Part shown: piece after piece, positions 37,560 through 45,864 of the stretch
How positions within the stretch are numbered: the first letter of the stretch is position 1
Layout of the letters: the number at the start of each line of letters is the position of its first letter
Assembly: GCF_000949635.1 (NCBI RefSeq)
Contig: NZ_BAFN01000001.1
Span: forward strand, 3,221,052-3,285,051
Direction: 5' to 3'
Source: Candidatus Brocadia sinica JPN1
Lineage (GTDB): Bacteria; Planctomycetota; Brocadiia; Brocadiales; Brocadiaceae
DNA length: 64,000 bases
Position numbers and translations under genes: made by a program
The notes under the pieces: model-generated
The model's database searches: none
The model's input: only the letters and a program-made list of their open reading frames with translations
Told to the model about the DNA's origin: nothing

Positions 37560-37601
37560 GTTAGTATTATAGGAAATTTCTCCTATAGGATGAAGTAAAA
37601 T

Positions 37602-37671
37602 CTAACGCACAAACTCACCGGCGGCAATGGAGAGCAGCGGAATTGCCGTCCGGTGCAGCACCTTGTTAGGC
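37602..37671 (-). other. Integron attC site B
   Basis: Minus strand: GCCTAACAAGGTGCTGCACC, inner arms GGACGGCAATTCCGC/ATTGCCGCCGG, then GAGTTTGTGCGTTAG. Core boxes GCCTAAC and GCGTTAG are canonical. About 70 bases. Its R'' box touches the stop codon of the 70-residue cassette gene. Confidence 0.92.
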
Positions 37672-37883
37672 TATTCTTTTTGTATTTTCGATTTTTTTCT
37701 AAGTTTCATAGCTGCCGTACTTAGCTCTGCAACCGACTTATCAATCCAAAGAGTCCTTTGCCATTTAGTATAATCAAATGGTTCTCTCATCACTAACGAA
37801 ATGAACCTCTCAGCCTCAACCTCACCTAAGGTATTAATAAGGGCTTCAATGCCTTTAATTTTTATTTCTGCATCAGTAATCAT
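37671..37883 (-). CDS. Small partner protein of the PIN-domain gene
   Basis: A 70-residue protein with KGIEALINTLGEVEAERFIS and REPFDYTKWQRTLW. It overlaps the PIN gene stop by four bases. I recall this small family as a frequent neighbour of PIN proteins, so an antitoxin role is likely but not certain. Unusually for such modules it follows the toxin gene. Cassette 2; its stop abuts attC B. Confidence 0.68.
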   Translation of the reverse strand: MITDAEIKIKGIEALINTLGEVEAERFISLVMREPFDYTKWQRTLWIDKSVAELSTAAMKLRKKSKIQKE

Positions 37884-38315
37884 TCAGTTACATCCTTTAT
37901 AAAAGAGATTGGATCAGTTACTTTAATTTCCTCAATACCTGATGCTTTTTTGATCAATTCGTCATCAGTTGTTAGAAAGTATTCGCATTGCATAGAGATA
38001 GCACAAGCCAAATGAAGTGAGTCTTTGCTTTTAATTCCCAGTTGATGAAATTTTTCAGCCCTTTCAACGATTTCCTTCGTCTCATCTGTATCACCTAATG
38101 CATAGTTTTTCCAGCCTCTGATAGCGAACCTCCTTTGTTCAAATGGGTTTGCTTCATTTTCAAAATCCAATTATGTAAGACCATGCAAGTTCAATTTCTT
38201 TTTGAAAAATCCGTTCTTGGATATCTAACTTGGCTTCAGTTTCGAGTTTAATTCGAAGTTGCTTTTGGTCATCAAAAGGGCGATTGAAACAATTGTTGTC
38301 GAGATATATCCTCAC
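37880..38315 (-). pseudogene. PIN-domain (VapC-like) protein, frameshifted
   Basis: The C-terminal 96 codons (FENEANPFEQRRFAI, GIKSKDSLHLACAI, YFLTTDDELIKK) are one frame. The N-terminal part, from a GTG at 38315, encodes RIYLDNNCFNRPFDD and KEIELAWSYI in the other. The join SYI-LDFENEANPF is restored by removing one A in TACATAATTGG near 38175. The first catalytic Asp (LDNN) is in the shifted part, so as read the toxin is inactive. It could be a real mutation or an assembly error. Confidence 0.75.
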
Positions 38316-38376
38316 TTATTATAACCTGAATATCAAAGTTTATTTAAATAGAGCGATATGTTTTGTGTAATAATAG

Positions 38377-38511
38377 TATAACGCTGTGCGTCACTGACGA
38401 GAGGCACTGAATGATAAAAATAAAACAAGAAGACGATTTGCTGACATAAAACTCAAACAAGCTCAAAAAGCGACCTGTGCCTCTCGTTCAAGTGCACGCA
38501 GTTGTTATGCC
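38377..38511 (-). other. Integron attC site A (long)
   Basis: Minus strand: GGCATAACAACTGCGTGCAC, TTGAACGAGAGGCAC, a variable middle of about 65 bases, then GTGCCTCTCGTCAGTGACGC and ACAGCGTTATA. The outer arms CGAGAGGCAC/GTGCCTCTCG are perfect. Length (about 135) fits long VCR-like sites. Core boxes are CATAAC and CGTTATA. Confidence 0.85.
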
Positions 38512-38541
38512 TTTCTTATTGCAGTTAATGTCTTTATACCA

Positions 38542-39123
38542 TTAGTCATACATCCCATAGTTATTCTTACAAGATACGGCCCGCGCAACAACTTCCGCCA
38601 ATACTACTATGTCCTCAACACAGAATATCTTCGTTATGGTTTTATCAAAAAGTATATTTGCTTCAGGGCCAAACTCTTCATCCGCATCCCAGAGTTCAAT
38701 TAATATCGGGACACCTTCAAATGCCTCAACCACAATTGCTACGTCTGCGCGGTTTATTTTTTGGGCAGGCAAATTATGCAATACTGATAATATATTGAAT
38801 ATATTATTTCCGTACCTTTTCATTATCACATCAGTAGATCGTTTCTTAAACACTTCGGCAAAGCCGTTTATAACAGAGAGCCCATTAAAACTAAGATATT
38901 CTCCACTGACTACTGGTAAGCCTGCTATCTTTTGAGAAAGATAATGAAGGATTAAGACAGTTAGATGGTCCTCTATTGGTGTATTATGGGGTAATGATAA
39001 TACTTTTCGAAACTTAACATTAACTATGTACTCATTACCAAGAAATTTCACTTTTGTATTATTTGATATACTCGAACCTAAGAGGTTATCCCAAGACCTT
39101 GTTATTGCTAACTCTAAACTCAT
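38542..39123 (-). CDS. DUF3786-family cassette protein
   Basis: A 193-residue soluble protein. Motifs PVVSGEYLSFNGLSVINGFA, then VPILIELWDADEEFGPEANI and LFDKTI, match DUF3786, found mainly in anaerobes and of unknown role. It is the first cassette of the array: its downstream attC begins 30 bases after the stop, and the attI-like boundary lies about 90 bases upstream. Confidence 0.75.
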   Translation of the reverse strand: MSLELAITRSWDNLLGSSISNNTKVKFLGNEYIVNVKFRKVLSLPHNTPIEDHLTVLILHYLSQKIAGLPVVSGEYLSFNGLSVINGFAEVFKKRSTDVIMKRYGNNIFNILSVLHNLPAQKINRADVAIVVEAFEGVPILIELWDADEEFGPEANILFDKTITKIFCVEDIVVLAEVVARAVSCKNNYGMYD

Positions 39124-39208
39124 GTCGAACTTATTTTGCCATTTCTATTTGATAACAAATAATATTAAAAAACTACTCAATAATTGCTCTTACAGCTTGT
39201 ATTTCTTA

Positions 39209-39351
39209 GGCATAACAATGATTATACAGTCTGTATAAAACGGCAAACACAGACTATTTCAACATGTATAAGAAGTTGCCGTGCCTTCTTATAACGCATT
39301 GTAACTTGTTTCTTATAAAGCTTTTGTGTATTTTTCTCCAATCACCTATTC
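39209..39351 (-). other. attI-like integration boundary and leader
   Basis: On the minus strand GTTATGCC (39216-39209) is the expected R' crossover box at the start of cassette 1, and exactly complements GGCATAAC at the start of that cassette's attC. Upstream, toward the integrase relic, lie TATAAGAAG/CTTCTTATA inverted repeats (39267-39294) and CGTTATAAG boxes, plausible remains of attI. Bounds are approximate. Confidence 0.55.
39222..39238. promoter_or_regulatory. Palindrome TTATACAG-t-CTGTATAA
   Basis: A perfect 8-bp-arm palindrome next to the attI-like boundary. On the minus strand it contains TATAAT, a consensus -10 hexamer reading toward cassette 1. It may be an operator on a cassette promoter. 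See the second copy at 39352-39376. Confidence 0.5.
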
Positions 39352-39376
39352 CGGTTTATACAGACTGTATAAACCG
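39352..39376. promoter_or_regulatory. Palindrome CGGTTTATACAG-a-CTGTATAAACCG
   Basis: A perfect 12-bp-arm palindrome just beyond the integrase stop. It shares its TATACAG-N-CTGTATA core with the copy 130 bases away. Two such sites around attI suggest binding of one regulator. The half-site CTGT/ACAG recalls LexA boxes but with the halves inverted, so the regulator is unknown. Confidence 0.5.
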
Positions 39377-39378
39377 AC

Positions 39379-39850
39379 CTACAACCTGTCGACAGGACTC
39401 CGGACACCGTGACCGCCTTTGTTCAAGACATGGGTGTAGACCACGTTGTGCTAACGTCTTTGTGTCCAAGAAGTTCCTGTATGGTGCGAATATCATAACC
39501 GGCCTCAAGCAAGTGCGTAGCAAAGGAGTGACGGAATGTGTGGCAACCAGCGTGCTTGACAACACCCGCTTTGCGGATTGCTTCCTTGACGGCCCGCTGA
39601 AGAATCGTCTCGTGGGTATGATGTCGCCCTTCTTCACCGGCCTTTGTGTTCTTCCATCGGGTTTCCTGTGGGAAGGCCCATTGCCAGCGCCATTCCTTCG
39701 GTGCATTGGGATATTTGCGATCGAGCGCGCCAGGCATTTGAACACGCCCCCATCCTTCGGACAGGTCTTTCTCATGGATCGCCTTGACTTTTTCTAGGTG
39801 TTCCAGAAGCGGTGCCTTGAGTGACTCCGGCAACATCCGACTTGTCTGAT
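39379..39850 (-). pseudogene. intI: Integron integrase IntI, truncated and frameshifted
   Basis: This is the C-terminal half of a tyrosine recombinase with the IntI-specific patch [20 protein letters not shown], then [17 protein letters not shown], the His-x-x-Arg motif in [20 protein letters not shown] and the box [10 protein letters not shown]. There the frame breaks: one missing base turns the expected [17 protein letters not shown], with the catalytic Tyr, out of frame; that frame ends at 39379. The N-terminal half (DNA-binding SAM-like domain and first catalytic Arg) is absent upstream of about 39850. It cannot act in cis. It points the same way as the cassettes, as in reverse-type integrons. 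Confidence 0.88.
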
Positions 39851-40132
39851 GGACATTTGATGGTTCTGTTCGAACTTGTTGTTGCGGAGCAAGCTTCCTG
39901 CATGGTCTTCACTCCTTGGCGAAGTCAAGATGATAGGAAATGCTTTTCCTTTGAAAAGGATGATAATACAAAAATGAAGAAGAATGCAAGCTTTTTTTGG
40001 TTTTTCTGAAGAATGAACGGGAGGGAATCTCTCCTTGTTGGCCGATAATAGGTGTTTTAGTAAATTCTTGTATCATAATTTGTGCCCATTTTGAACTACA
40101 ATCAATCCAAAAGGGATAGAATTAACAGGTAG

Positions 40133-41830
40133 TTACATCCGTTCCGGTGCTTGCATTCCAAGGACATGAAGACCGTTCTTTATGACCTGACGAGTCGCAT
40201 CTACCAGTAATATTCTAGCCTTGGTCAGTTCCGCATCATCCGATAAGACACGATGGGCATTATAAAACCTGTTCAGGCTGCCACACACATCAATAAGATA
40301 ATTGCAGATCAGAGAGGGTTCATAAAACTCGGCTGCTTTCAGGATAACGGAGGGAAATTGCCACAAATTTTTGATCAGGATAAAGGTCTCGTCTTCTTTC
40401 AATAATGCAAATTGTATGTCTGTTGTCACAGACTTTCCGTATTTCCTCAGGATGCTGCAGAGCCGGGCGTGGGTGTACTGGACATACGGGCCTGTTTCAC
40501 CCTCAAAATTCAACACCTCATCCCAGTCAAAGACCACATCCTTGTTGCGTTTCGTGCACAGATCTGCGAAGATGACGGCTCCAATGCCCACATCCCTTGC
40601 CACGGCCTCTTTATTTTCTAACGAAGGATTCTTGTCTTCAATAATTTTTCTGATACGTTCAACGGCCTCGATTAACAGGTTTTCCAGGAGAACGACCTTT
40701 CCCTTGCGGGTAGACATCTTGCCGTCTTTGAATTTCATGAGACCGAAATCCACATGTACACAACGGTTTGCCCAGTCGTATCCCATCAACTCCAAAACCT
40801 TGAAAAACTGATGAAAATGCAGCTTTTGCTCAGAGCCGACCACGTAAATCATCCTGTCAAAGTCGTAAGTCTTCTTCCTGTATTCTGCGGCTGCGATATC
40901 GCGGGTGGCGTAGAGTGTGGTATCGTCCTTTTTCCGGAGGAGGCATGGAGGCATATTGTAAGACTCTAAGTCGACAATCAATGCCTGTTCGCTGACTTTG
41001 GCTAGCCCCTTATCTTTGATTCTTGTTATGGTATCTTCAACCATCGTATTGTAAAAACTCTCACCGATGAAGGCATCGAAGTGTATCCCAAGCATATCGT
41101 AAATCTTCTGAAATTCTTTTAAGCTGATATCCTTAAAGTGTTGCCAGAGTTCTTTTGCCCCAGAGTCTCCGGATTCGAGCTTTTTGAACCATGCCCTTGC
41201 TTCGTCTTCCAGGCCCGGATTTTTTTCTGTCTCCTGGTGAAACCTTACGTAAAGGTTATTCAGGTCGGTAACGGTGTAAGACGTATGGGCATTTTCACTT
41301 CCCCACTTTTTATAAGCAACGATCAATTGCCCGAATTGCGTACCCCAGTCGCCAAGGTGATTGATACCAACACAGGTATAACCAAGGGTTTTATAGATAT
41401 TGCAGAGGGCATTTCCGATCAGTGCGGAACGGAGATGGTGAACGGCGAGGTGTTTGGCAATGTTTGGGGAAGAGAAATCGACAACTACCGTCTTTCCTTT
41501 GCCTAAGACCTCACAGCCATACCCGTCGCGTTCTTTGGAAATAGCTCTTAACGCTAGCTCTGATAATGTTACTTTGTCCACAAAAAAGTTTATATAAGGG
41601 CCAACGGCCTTTATCTCTGCGATGGGGCGAATGACAGGTAATGTGTTCGATAGTTCTGCGGCGATGATGACCGGGGACTTTTTCAAAATTTTTGAGAGGG
41701 TGTAGCAGGGGAATGCGTAATCACCCATCCTGAAGTCGGGTGGTATTTCGATAAGTCTTTCTATTTCATCTTCCGGAAGGTTTATTTTTTCTTCCAATAA
41801 AGATGCGATGTTTTTGATAAAGTGATCCAT
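40133..41830 (-). CDS. argS: Arginyl-tRNA synthetase
   Basis: A 565-residue class I synthetase. VDFSSPNIAKHLAVHHLRSA contains the HIGH-equivalent (HLAVHH), GDWGTQFGQLIVAY is family-specific, and MSTRKGKVV replaces KMSKS as in many ArgRS. The C-terminus LHVLGMQAPERM is the usual end. It is the last gene of the aroF-trpS-argS minus-strand block, about 105 bases after trpS. Confidence 0.97.
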   Translation of the reverse strand: MDHFIKNIASLLEEKINLPEDEIERLIEIPPDFRMGDYAFPCYTLSKILKKSPVIIAAELSNTLPVIRPIAEIKAVGPYINFFVDKVTLSELALRAISKERDGYGCEVLGKGKTVVVDFSSPNIAKHLAVHHLRSALIGNALCNIYKTLGYTCVGINHLGDWGTQFGQLIVAYKKWGSENAHTSYTVTDLNNLYVRFHQETEKNPGLEDEARAWFKKLESGDSGAKELWQHFKDISLKEFQKIYDMLGIHFDAFIGESFYNTMVEDTITRIKDKGLAKVSEQALIVDLESYNMPPCLLRKKDDTTLYATRDIAAAEYRKKTYDFDRMIYVVGSEQKLHFHQFFKVLELMGYDWANRCVHVDFGLMKFKDGKMSTRKGKVVLLENLLIEAVERIRKIIEDKNPSLENKEAVARDVGIGAVIFADLCTKRNKDVVFDWDEVLNFEGETGPYVQYTHARLCSILRKYGKSVTTDIQFALLKEDETFILIKNLWQFPSVILKAAEFYEPSLICNYLIDVCGSLNRFYNAHRVLSDDAELTKARILLVDATRQVIKNGLHVLGMQAPERM

Positions 41831-41935
41831 AATTCACAGCGCTGGATAGCTGCAACCAGATGTAGAATAACTGAAAAATAACTTAATTCTGGATTTTAAC
41901 CTTTTCTCTAAGGCCATTGTGGTTAATCTTTTTTA

Positions 41936-42913
41936 TCACATCAACCCCATTTTCTTTTTCACCTCAGCCATGGTGACTTCTGCCATCTCTTTACATTTCT
42001 TTGCACCAGCATGTAAGAGGCTTAATAGATATTCCGGGTCATGAATCAATTGCTCGTACCTCATACGGATGGGAGCAAGGGCTTCGATAATATTATCAGA
42101 CAAGATCTTTTTGCATTCAATACAGCCGATTTCTGCCGAACGGCACACCACGTTGATACGGTCAATCTGGTCTTTTCTGGAAAAATGTTTATGCAGGGTG
42201 AAGAGGTTGCAGATGTCAGGGTTGCCGGGGTCGGTGCGTCTCTTTCTGTTCTCGTCGGTTACCGCCGTGGAGAGTTTCTTCCAGATCGATTCAGGGGTTT
42301 CCACCAGTGAGATATAATTTCCCAGGCTCTTACTCATCTTGGTTTTGCCATCGAGTCCCATAATCCGCGGGGCTTCTGAGAGGATTTCATTCGGTTCGGG
42401 AAATGTTTCTCCGTATCGCATATTAAACTTTCGGGCAATCTCCCTGGCCAGTTCAATGTGCTGTACCTGGTCCTCGCCCACGGGTACGGCTTCACCTTTA
42501 TAAATCATGATGTCAGCAGCTTGTAAAACAGGGTAGGTAAATAACCCTGCATTGATGTTTTCCCTGTGCTGCTTCGACTTGTCTTTGAATTGGGTCATGC
42601 GTTCCAGATGACCCATGGGGGTTACCGTGTTGAGTATCCATGCGAGTTCCGTGTGTTCTGGTACGCAGGACTGGACAAAGATGATGCATCGTTCGGGATC
42701 AAGGCCTGCGGCGATGTTGACTGCAGCCGCATTGAGAATGCGCTTTTGCATGTCTTCCGGATTGTATTCAATCGTAATTGCATGATAGTCCACGATGCAG
42801 AAGATACAGTCGTACTGGTCAATCATCCGCACCCAGTTCCTGATAGCACCCAGGTAGTTGCCGATGTGGACATCTCCGCTGGGCTGAATCCCGCTAAAGA
42901 GCCGCTTTTTCAT
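41936..42913 (-). CDS. trpS: Tryptophanyl-tRNA synthetase
   Basis: A 325-residue class Ic synthetase with FSGIQPSGDVHIGNYLGAI (HIGN = HIGH motif), VPVGEDQVQHIELAREIA, and KMSKSLGNYI. Length is typical. It lies 12 bases after the aminotransferase gene; both may be read from the attenuated aroF promoter upstream. Confidence 0.97.
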   Translation of the reverse strand: MKKRLFSGIQPSGDVHIGNYLGAIRNWVRMIDQYDCIFCIVDYHAITIEYNPEDMQKRILNAAAVNIAAGLDPERCIIFVQSCVPEHTELAWILNTVTPMGHLERMTQFKDKSKQHRENINAGLFTYPVLQAADIMIYKGEAVPVGEDQVQHIELAREIARKFNMRYGETFPEPNEILSEAPRIMGLDGKTKMSKSLGNYISLVETPESIWKKLSTAVTDENRKRRTDPGNPDICNLFTLHKHFSRKDQIDRINVVCRSAEIGCIECKKILSDNIIEALAPIRMRYEQLIHDPEYLLSLLHAGAKKCKEMAEVTMAEVKKKMGLM

Positions 42914-42925
42914 GAAATCTTCCCT

Positions 42926-44113
42926 TTATAAAACCTTCGGCAATATCTTTTTAATCCGTCGCGCAGCTTCTCTTGTATCTTTGATACTGGGTACGAGGGC
43001 AAACCGTACATAACCTTCGCCTGGGTTTAGTCCGGTTTCTGTCTTGTCGCTAATCCATGCCCCGGGAGTTGTTACAATGGCAATATCGGGAGAAAGGAGT
43101 TTCCGGGCAAAATCGACAGATGTCATGCCAGCCGGTACCTTTTGCCAGAGATAAATTGTTGCCTCCGGGGTGCAATCAGGAAGGTTGATATTCCTAAATG
43201 CGTCCACTAATAAATCCCTCTTGATCTTGTATTCAGCCCTCATCTTTTCGACATGAGTCTCATCGCTGAGGGCAGCAATTGCTCCATCTTGTATAAAGGT
43301 GGCCGTACCCGAATCAATGTTTGTTTTTACCTTTTTAAATATATCAATAATTTGCTTATCGCCCGCAACCCATCCGACCCGGTAGCACGTCATGGCGCTT
43401 CTCTTGGAGAAGGAATTGAAGACAATGACCCCTTCTTTTGTAATCTCCAGGATACTATGAGGTGGTTCGTTAAAGTAAATCTCACTATAAGCCTCGTCCG
43501 AGGCGATGATGATATTATATTTTTTTCCGAATTCTACGATTTCTTTCAGGTATGATAAGGGCGCTACGGCTCCCGTGGGACTGTTAGGATAGTTAATCCA
43601 CATAATTTTTGTCTTCTTGCGAACTTCATCCGGGATGGGTATTGGGTCCATCAGGAATTTATTTTCTGCCAAGAGGGGTACATAATACGGAATCCCCTCG
43701 GCGAATAACGTACCCCGCGTGTAGGGGGGGTATCCTGGTGAGGGGATGATGACATAATCACCGGGGTTGACGATTCCTTCCGGAAAATTGAATACTGCCT
43801 CTTTTGAGCCAATGGTGGACGAAATCTCCGTAGCCGGATCCAATTGTATGCCAAACCTTTGCTGAATCCACCGGGCGATTGACTGCCGGAATTCCGGAGC
43901 GCCAATGTAGCTCGGGTAGCCTGAAGACTTTCTGAGTGTTATTCCCTTTTGTGTTGCCTTACGCACAATATCAGGGGTTGGCACTGTAGGGTCACCAACA
44001 CCAAAATCAATCGGGGTAATCCCCAGTGTTTTTAATTTTTCGACTTCTTTATCTACTTCTGCAAAGGCATATGCGCCAATAGACTGTAATCTCTTTGATG
44101 CCGTGATCTCCAT
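42926..44113 (-). CDS. Class I/II aminotransferase (Asp / LL-diaminopimelate type)
   Basis: A 395-residue PLP enzyme. FGVGDPTVPTPDIV opens the domain, NYPNSPTGAVAP is the conserved Asn-Pro block, SDEAYSEIYF follows, and the PLP Lys is in NSFSKRSAMTCYRVGW. It resembles LL-diaminopimelate and aspartate/aromatic aminotransferases. Its place between DAHP synthase and trpS would suit an aromatic amino acid role, but the substrate cannot be fixed from sequence. Confidence 0.85.
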   Translation of the reverse strand: MEITASKRLQSIGAYAFAEVDKEVEKLKTLGITPIDFGVGDPTVPTPDIVRKATQKGITLRKSSGYPSYIGAPEFRQSIARWIQQRFGIQLDPATEISSTIGSKEAVFNFPEGIVNPGDYVIIPSPGYPPYTRGTLFAEGIPYYVPLLAENKFLMDPIPIPDEVRKKTKIMWINYPNSPTGAVAPLSYLKEIVEFGKKYNIIIASDEAYSEIYFNEPPHSILEITKEGVIVFNSFSKRSAMTCYRVGWVAGDKQIIDIFKKVKTNIDSGTATFIQDGAIAALSDETHVEKMRAEYKIKRDLLVDAFRNINLPDCTPEATIYLWQKVPAGMTSVDFARKLLSPDIAIVTTPGAWISDKTETGLNPGEGYVRFALVPSIKDTREAARRIKKILPKVL

Positions 44114-44155
44114 AAATTCTATCCAATTCCTTTCGTGTTGTGGTAATGTGCTCCT

Positions 44156-44656
44156 TCATTTTTTTGACGGGTCTGTAACAGCAGGTTTGACAGGGCTCCT
44201 TTTGGCGGTCATTTCTTTAATTTCTATTTCGAGTACATTTGTTTTATTCAGCATTGCATCAGTGAAAGGGGTTCTGGGGTTTTGCGGCGCATACTTTTCA
44301 GCTAGTTTCTGAAGGGCGTAGTTCTTTGTATTGAGGTTAGAAAGTATTTTTATACTGCCAAACACAATAACAGAGCGGTAAGCAACTGAAGATGCACAGC
44401 TTGGTTGTTTCACAATAACATTTTTGACTTCCTCCACCTCAAAGCATACCGTTGGATTTATTCTGATATTATCAAGTTTTCTTCCTTCATTTGCACAATG
44501 GAGAAATATTTTCGATGTCTCCTTGTCATACGTAAAATTCATAGGTGTGATGTAGGGAATCCCATTGGCACAGGTACCCAATCTTCCCACGGTAGAACTT
44601 GCAAGGAGGTCTTCGATTTCATTTTTATCTGATATCTCTTTGTCTTTTCGTCTCAC
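44156..44656 (-). CDS. Pyridoxamine 5'-phosphate oxidase-like flavin-binding protein (NimA-like)
   Basis: A 166-residue split-barrel protein: IEDLLASSTVGRLGTCANGI, PYITPMNFTYD, IFLHCANEGRKLDNIRINP and YRSVIVFGSIKIL match the NimA-type FMN/heme-binding group. It is not classical PdxH. The role is unknown. It starts four bases downstream of aroF. Confidence 0.83.
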   Translation of the reverse strand: MRRKDKEISDKNEIEDLLASSTVGRLGTCANGIPYITPMNFTYDKETSKIFLHCANEGRKLDNIRINPTVCFEVEEVKNVIVKQPSCASSVAYRSVIVFGSIKILSNLNTKNYALQKLAEKYAPQNPRTPFTDAMLNKTNVLEIEIKEMTAKRSPVKPAVTDPSKK

Positions 44657-44659
44657 GGG

Positions 44660-45676
44660 TTATATTTTTCTTCCAACCGCTTCTGCTACAGGTTTTAGTT
44701 CTTCCATGAGTTCTTCAAATGCCTCAAGGGTAATCGTTTGTGGTCCGTCCACAAAGGACTTCTCAGGATCCGGGTGGGTCTCAATTAACAAGCCGTCTGC
44801 ACCCACAGCCACAGAACCCTTGGACATTGGATTAACAAGGCTTCTCTTCCCTGTTCCATGGCTGGGGTCTACAATGATGGGCAGATGCGTCATTTCCTTG
44901 AGTTGTGGCACAATGCTCAGCGACAACGTAAACCGTGTATAAGTCTCAAAGGTTCGGATACCCCTTTCGCACAGAATGACATTGGGATTATTTTGTGCCA
45001 GGATATATTCTGCAGCCAGGAGAAATTCGTCAATAGTGGCAGACATTCCGCGTTTTAAAATTACGGGTTTACCCGATTCGCCCACTGCCCGCAGGAGTAA
45101 AAAATTCTGCATATTGCGGGTTCCGACTTGTAATATATCAGAATATTTGCTCACTAATTTTACGTGTTCTGGTGTAAGTACCTCAGTGACGATTGGCAGA
45201 CCCGATGCCTCACGGGCATGAGCCAGATGAACGAGACCCTCTTCCATAAGACCCTGAAAGGTATATGGGTTACTTCGGGGTTTGAATGCGCCACCCCTTA
45301 ATGCGGTTGCGCCCGCATCTCTGACCCGTTTAGCGATTTCAATTATCTGTTCTTTACTTTCAATAGCGCATGGCCCTGCAATAACGGCGATTTCTTCACC
45401 ACCAATTTTTTTCCCGTTGTTCAGATGGATGACCGTTCTGAAATCTTTTCCTTCTTTACTTGCCAGTTTATATGGCGCAAGAATTGGGACTGATTTTTCC
45501 ACCCCTGGCATCACATCCCAAAAATCAGCGGGTAATACCCGTTCATCCCCAATAACCGCAATTACGTTTCGGTTCGTTCCTTGTAATAGAACCCCCTTTA
45601 AGCCGGCCTTTTCTATGCTTCCAAGGACATGATCTATATCCTTTTTTGCCGATCCGGCCTTCATTACAATAATCAT
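44660..45676 (-). CDS. aroF: 3-deoxy-7-phosphoheptulonate (DAHP) synthase, type I-beta
   Basis: A 338-residue enzyme condensing phosphoenolpyruvate with erythrose 4-phosphate, the entry to aromatic synthesis. An N-terminal ferredoxin-like regulatory domain (residues 1-70) as in Thermotoga-type enzymes precedes the barrel. Motifs: AVIAGPCAIESKEQI, LRGGAFKPRSNPYTFQG, QVGTRNMQNFLLLRAVG, PVILKRGMSATIDEF, CERGIRTFE and VDPSHGTGKR. GGTGGAGG precedes the start. Its leader has an aromatic-rich peptide and a terminator, so it is probably regulated by attenuation. It is the first gene of the block ending in trpS and argS. Confidence 0.96.
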   Translation of the reverse strand: MIIVMKAGSAKKDIDHVLGSIEKAGLKGVLLQGTNRNVIAVIGDERVLPADFWDVMPGVEKSVPILAPYKLASKEGKDFRTVIHLNNGKKIGGEEIAVIAGPCAIESKEQIIEIAKRVRDAGATALRGGAFKPRSNPYTFQGLMEEGLVHLAHAREASGLPIVTEVLTPEHVKLVSKYSDILQVGTRNMQNFLLLRAVGESGKPVILKRGMSATIDEFLLAAEYILAQNNPNVILCERGIRTFETYTRFTLSLSIVPQLKEMTHLPIIVDPSHGTGKRSLVNPMSKGSVAVGADGLLIETHPDPEKSFVDGPQTITLEAFEELMEELKPVAEAVGRKI

Positions 45677-45706
45677 TAGCTACAACCTCCACCAAAATTT
45701 GTGGGC

Positions 45707-45739
45707 AAAAAAAAGCCCCAAAACCAGCGGTTTTAGGGC
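45707..45739 (-). terminator. Attenuator terminator upstream of aroF
   Basis: On the minus strand GCCCTAAAACC (45739-45729), loop GCT, GGTTTTGGGGC (45725-45715) and then eight T's. It is only about 30 bases before the aroF ATG, so it must act within the aroF leader. CCCTAA in its left arm can instead pair with TTAGGG at 45778-45773. Confidence 0.92.
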
Positions 45740-45774
45740 ATTATATCAACATCTTCATAATGTAATGTCGAACC

Positions 45775-45864
45775 CTAAGACCCCCCTTGTTTATAACAAT
45801 ACCTGAAGTAATAAATTACCCAATAAAACCTGCAATGTTTTGGATTATTACTGAAGATATTCAT
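45775..45864 (-). CDS. Aromatic-rich leader peptide of the aroF attenuator
   Basis: An ATG at 45864 opens a 29-codon frame containing FYWVIYYFRYCY: eight of twelve residues are Phe, Tyr or Trp. It ends with TAG at 45777-45775. That stop lies inside the TTAGGG segment able to form an antiterminator with the terminator's left arm. Tyr codons (five) dominate, with two Phe and one Trp, and a further Phe stands at position 4. No strong Shine-Dalgarno is visible. A candidate promoter lies about 40 bases upstream. Position and composition are those of a ribosome-stalling leader peptide. Confidence 0.85.
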   Translation of the reverse strand: MNIFSNNPKHCRFYWVIYYFRYCYKQGGS

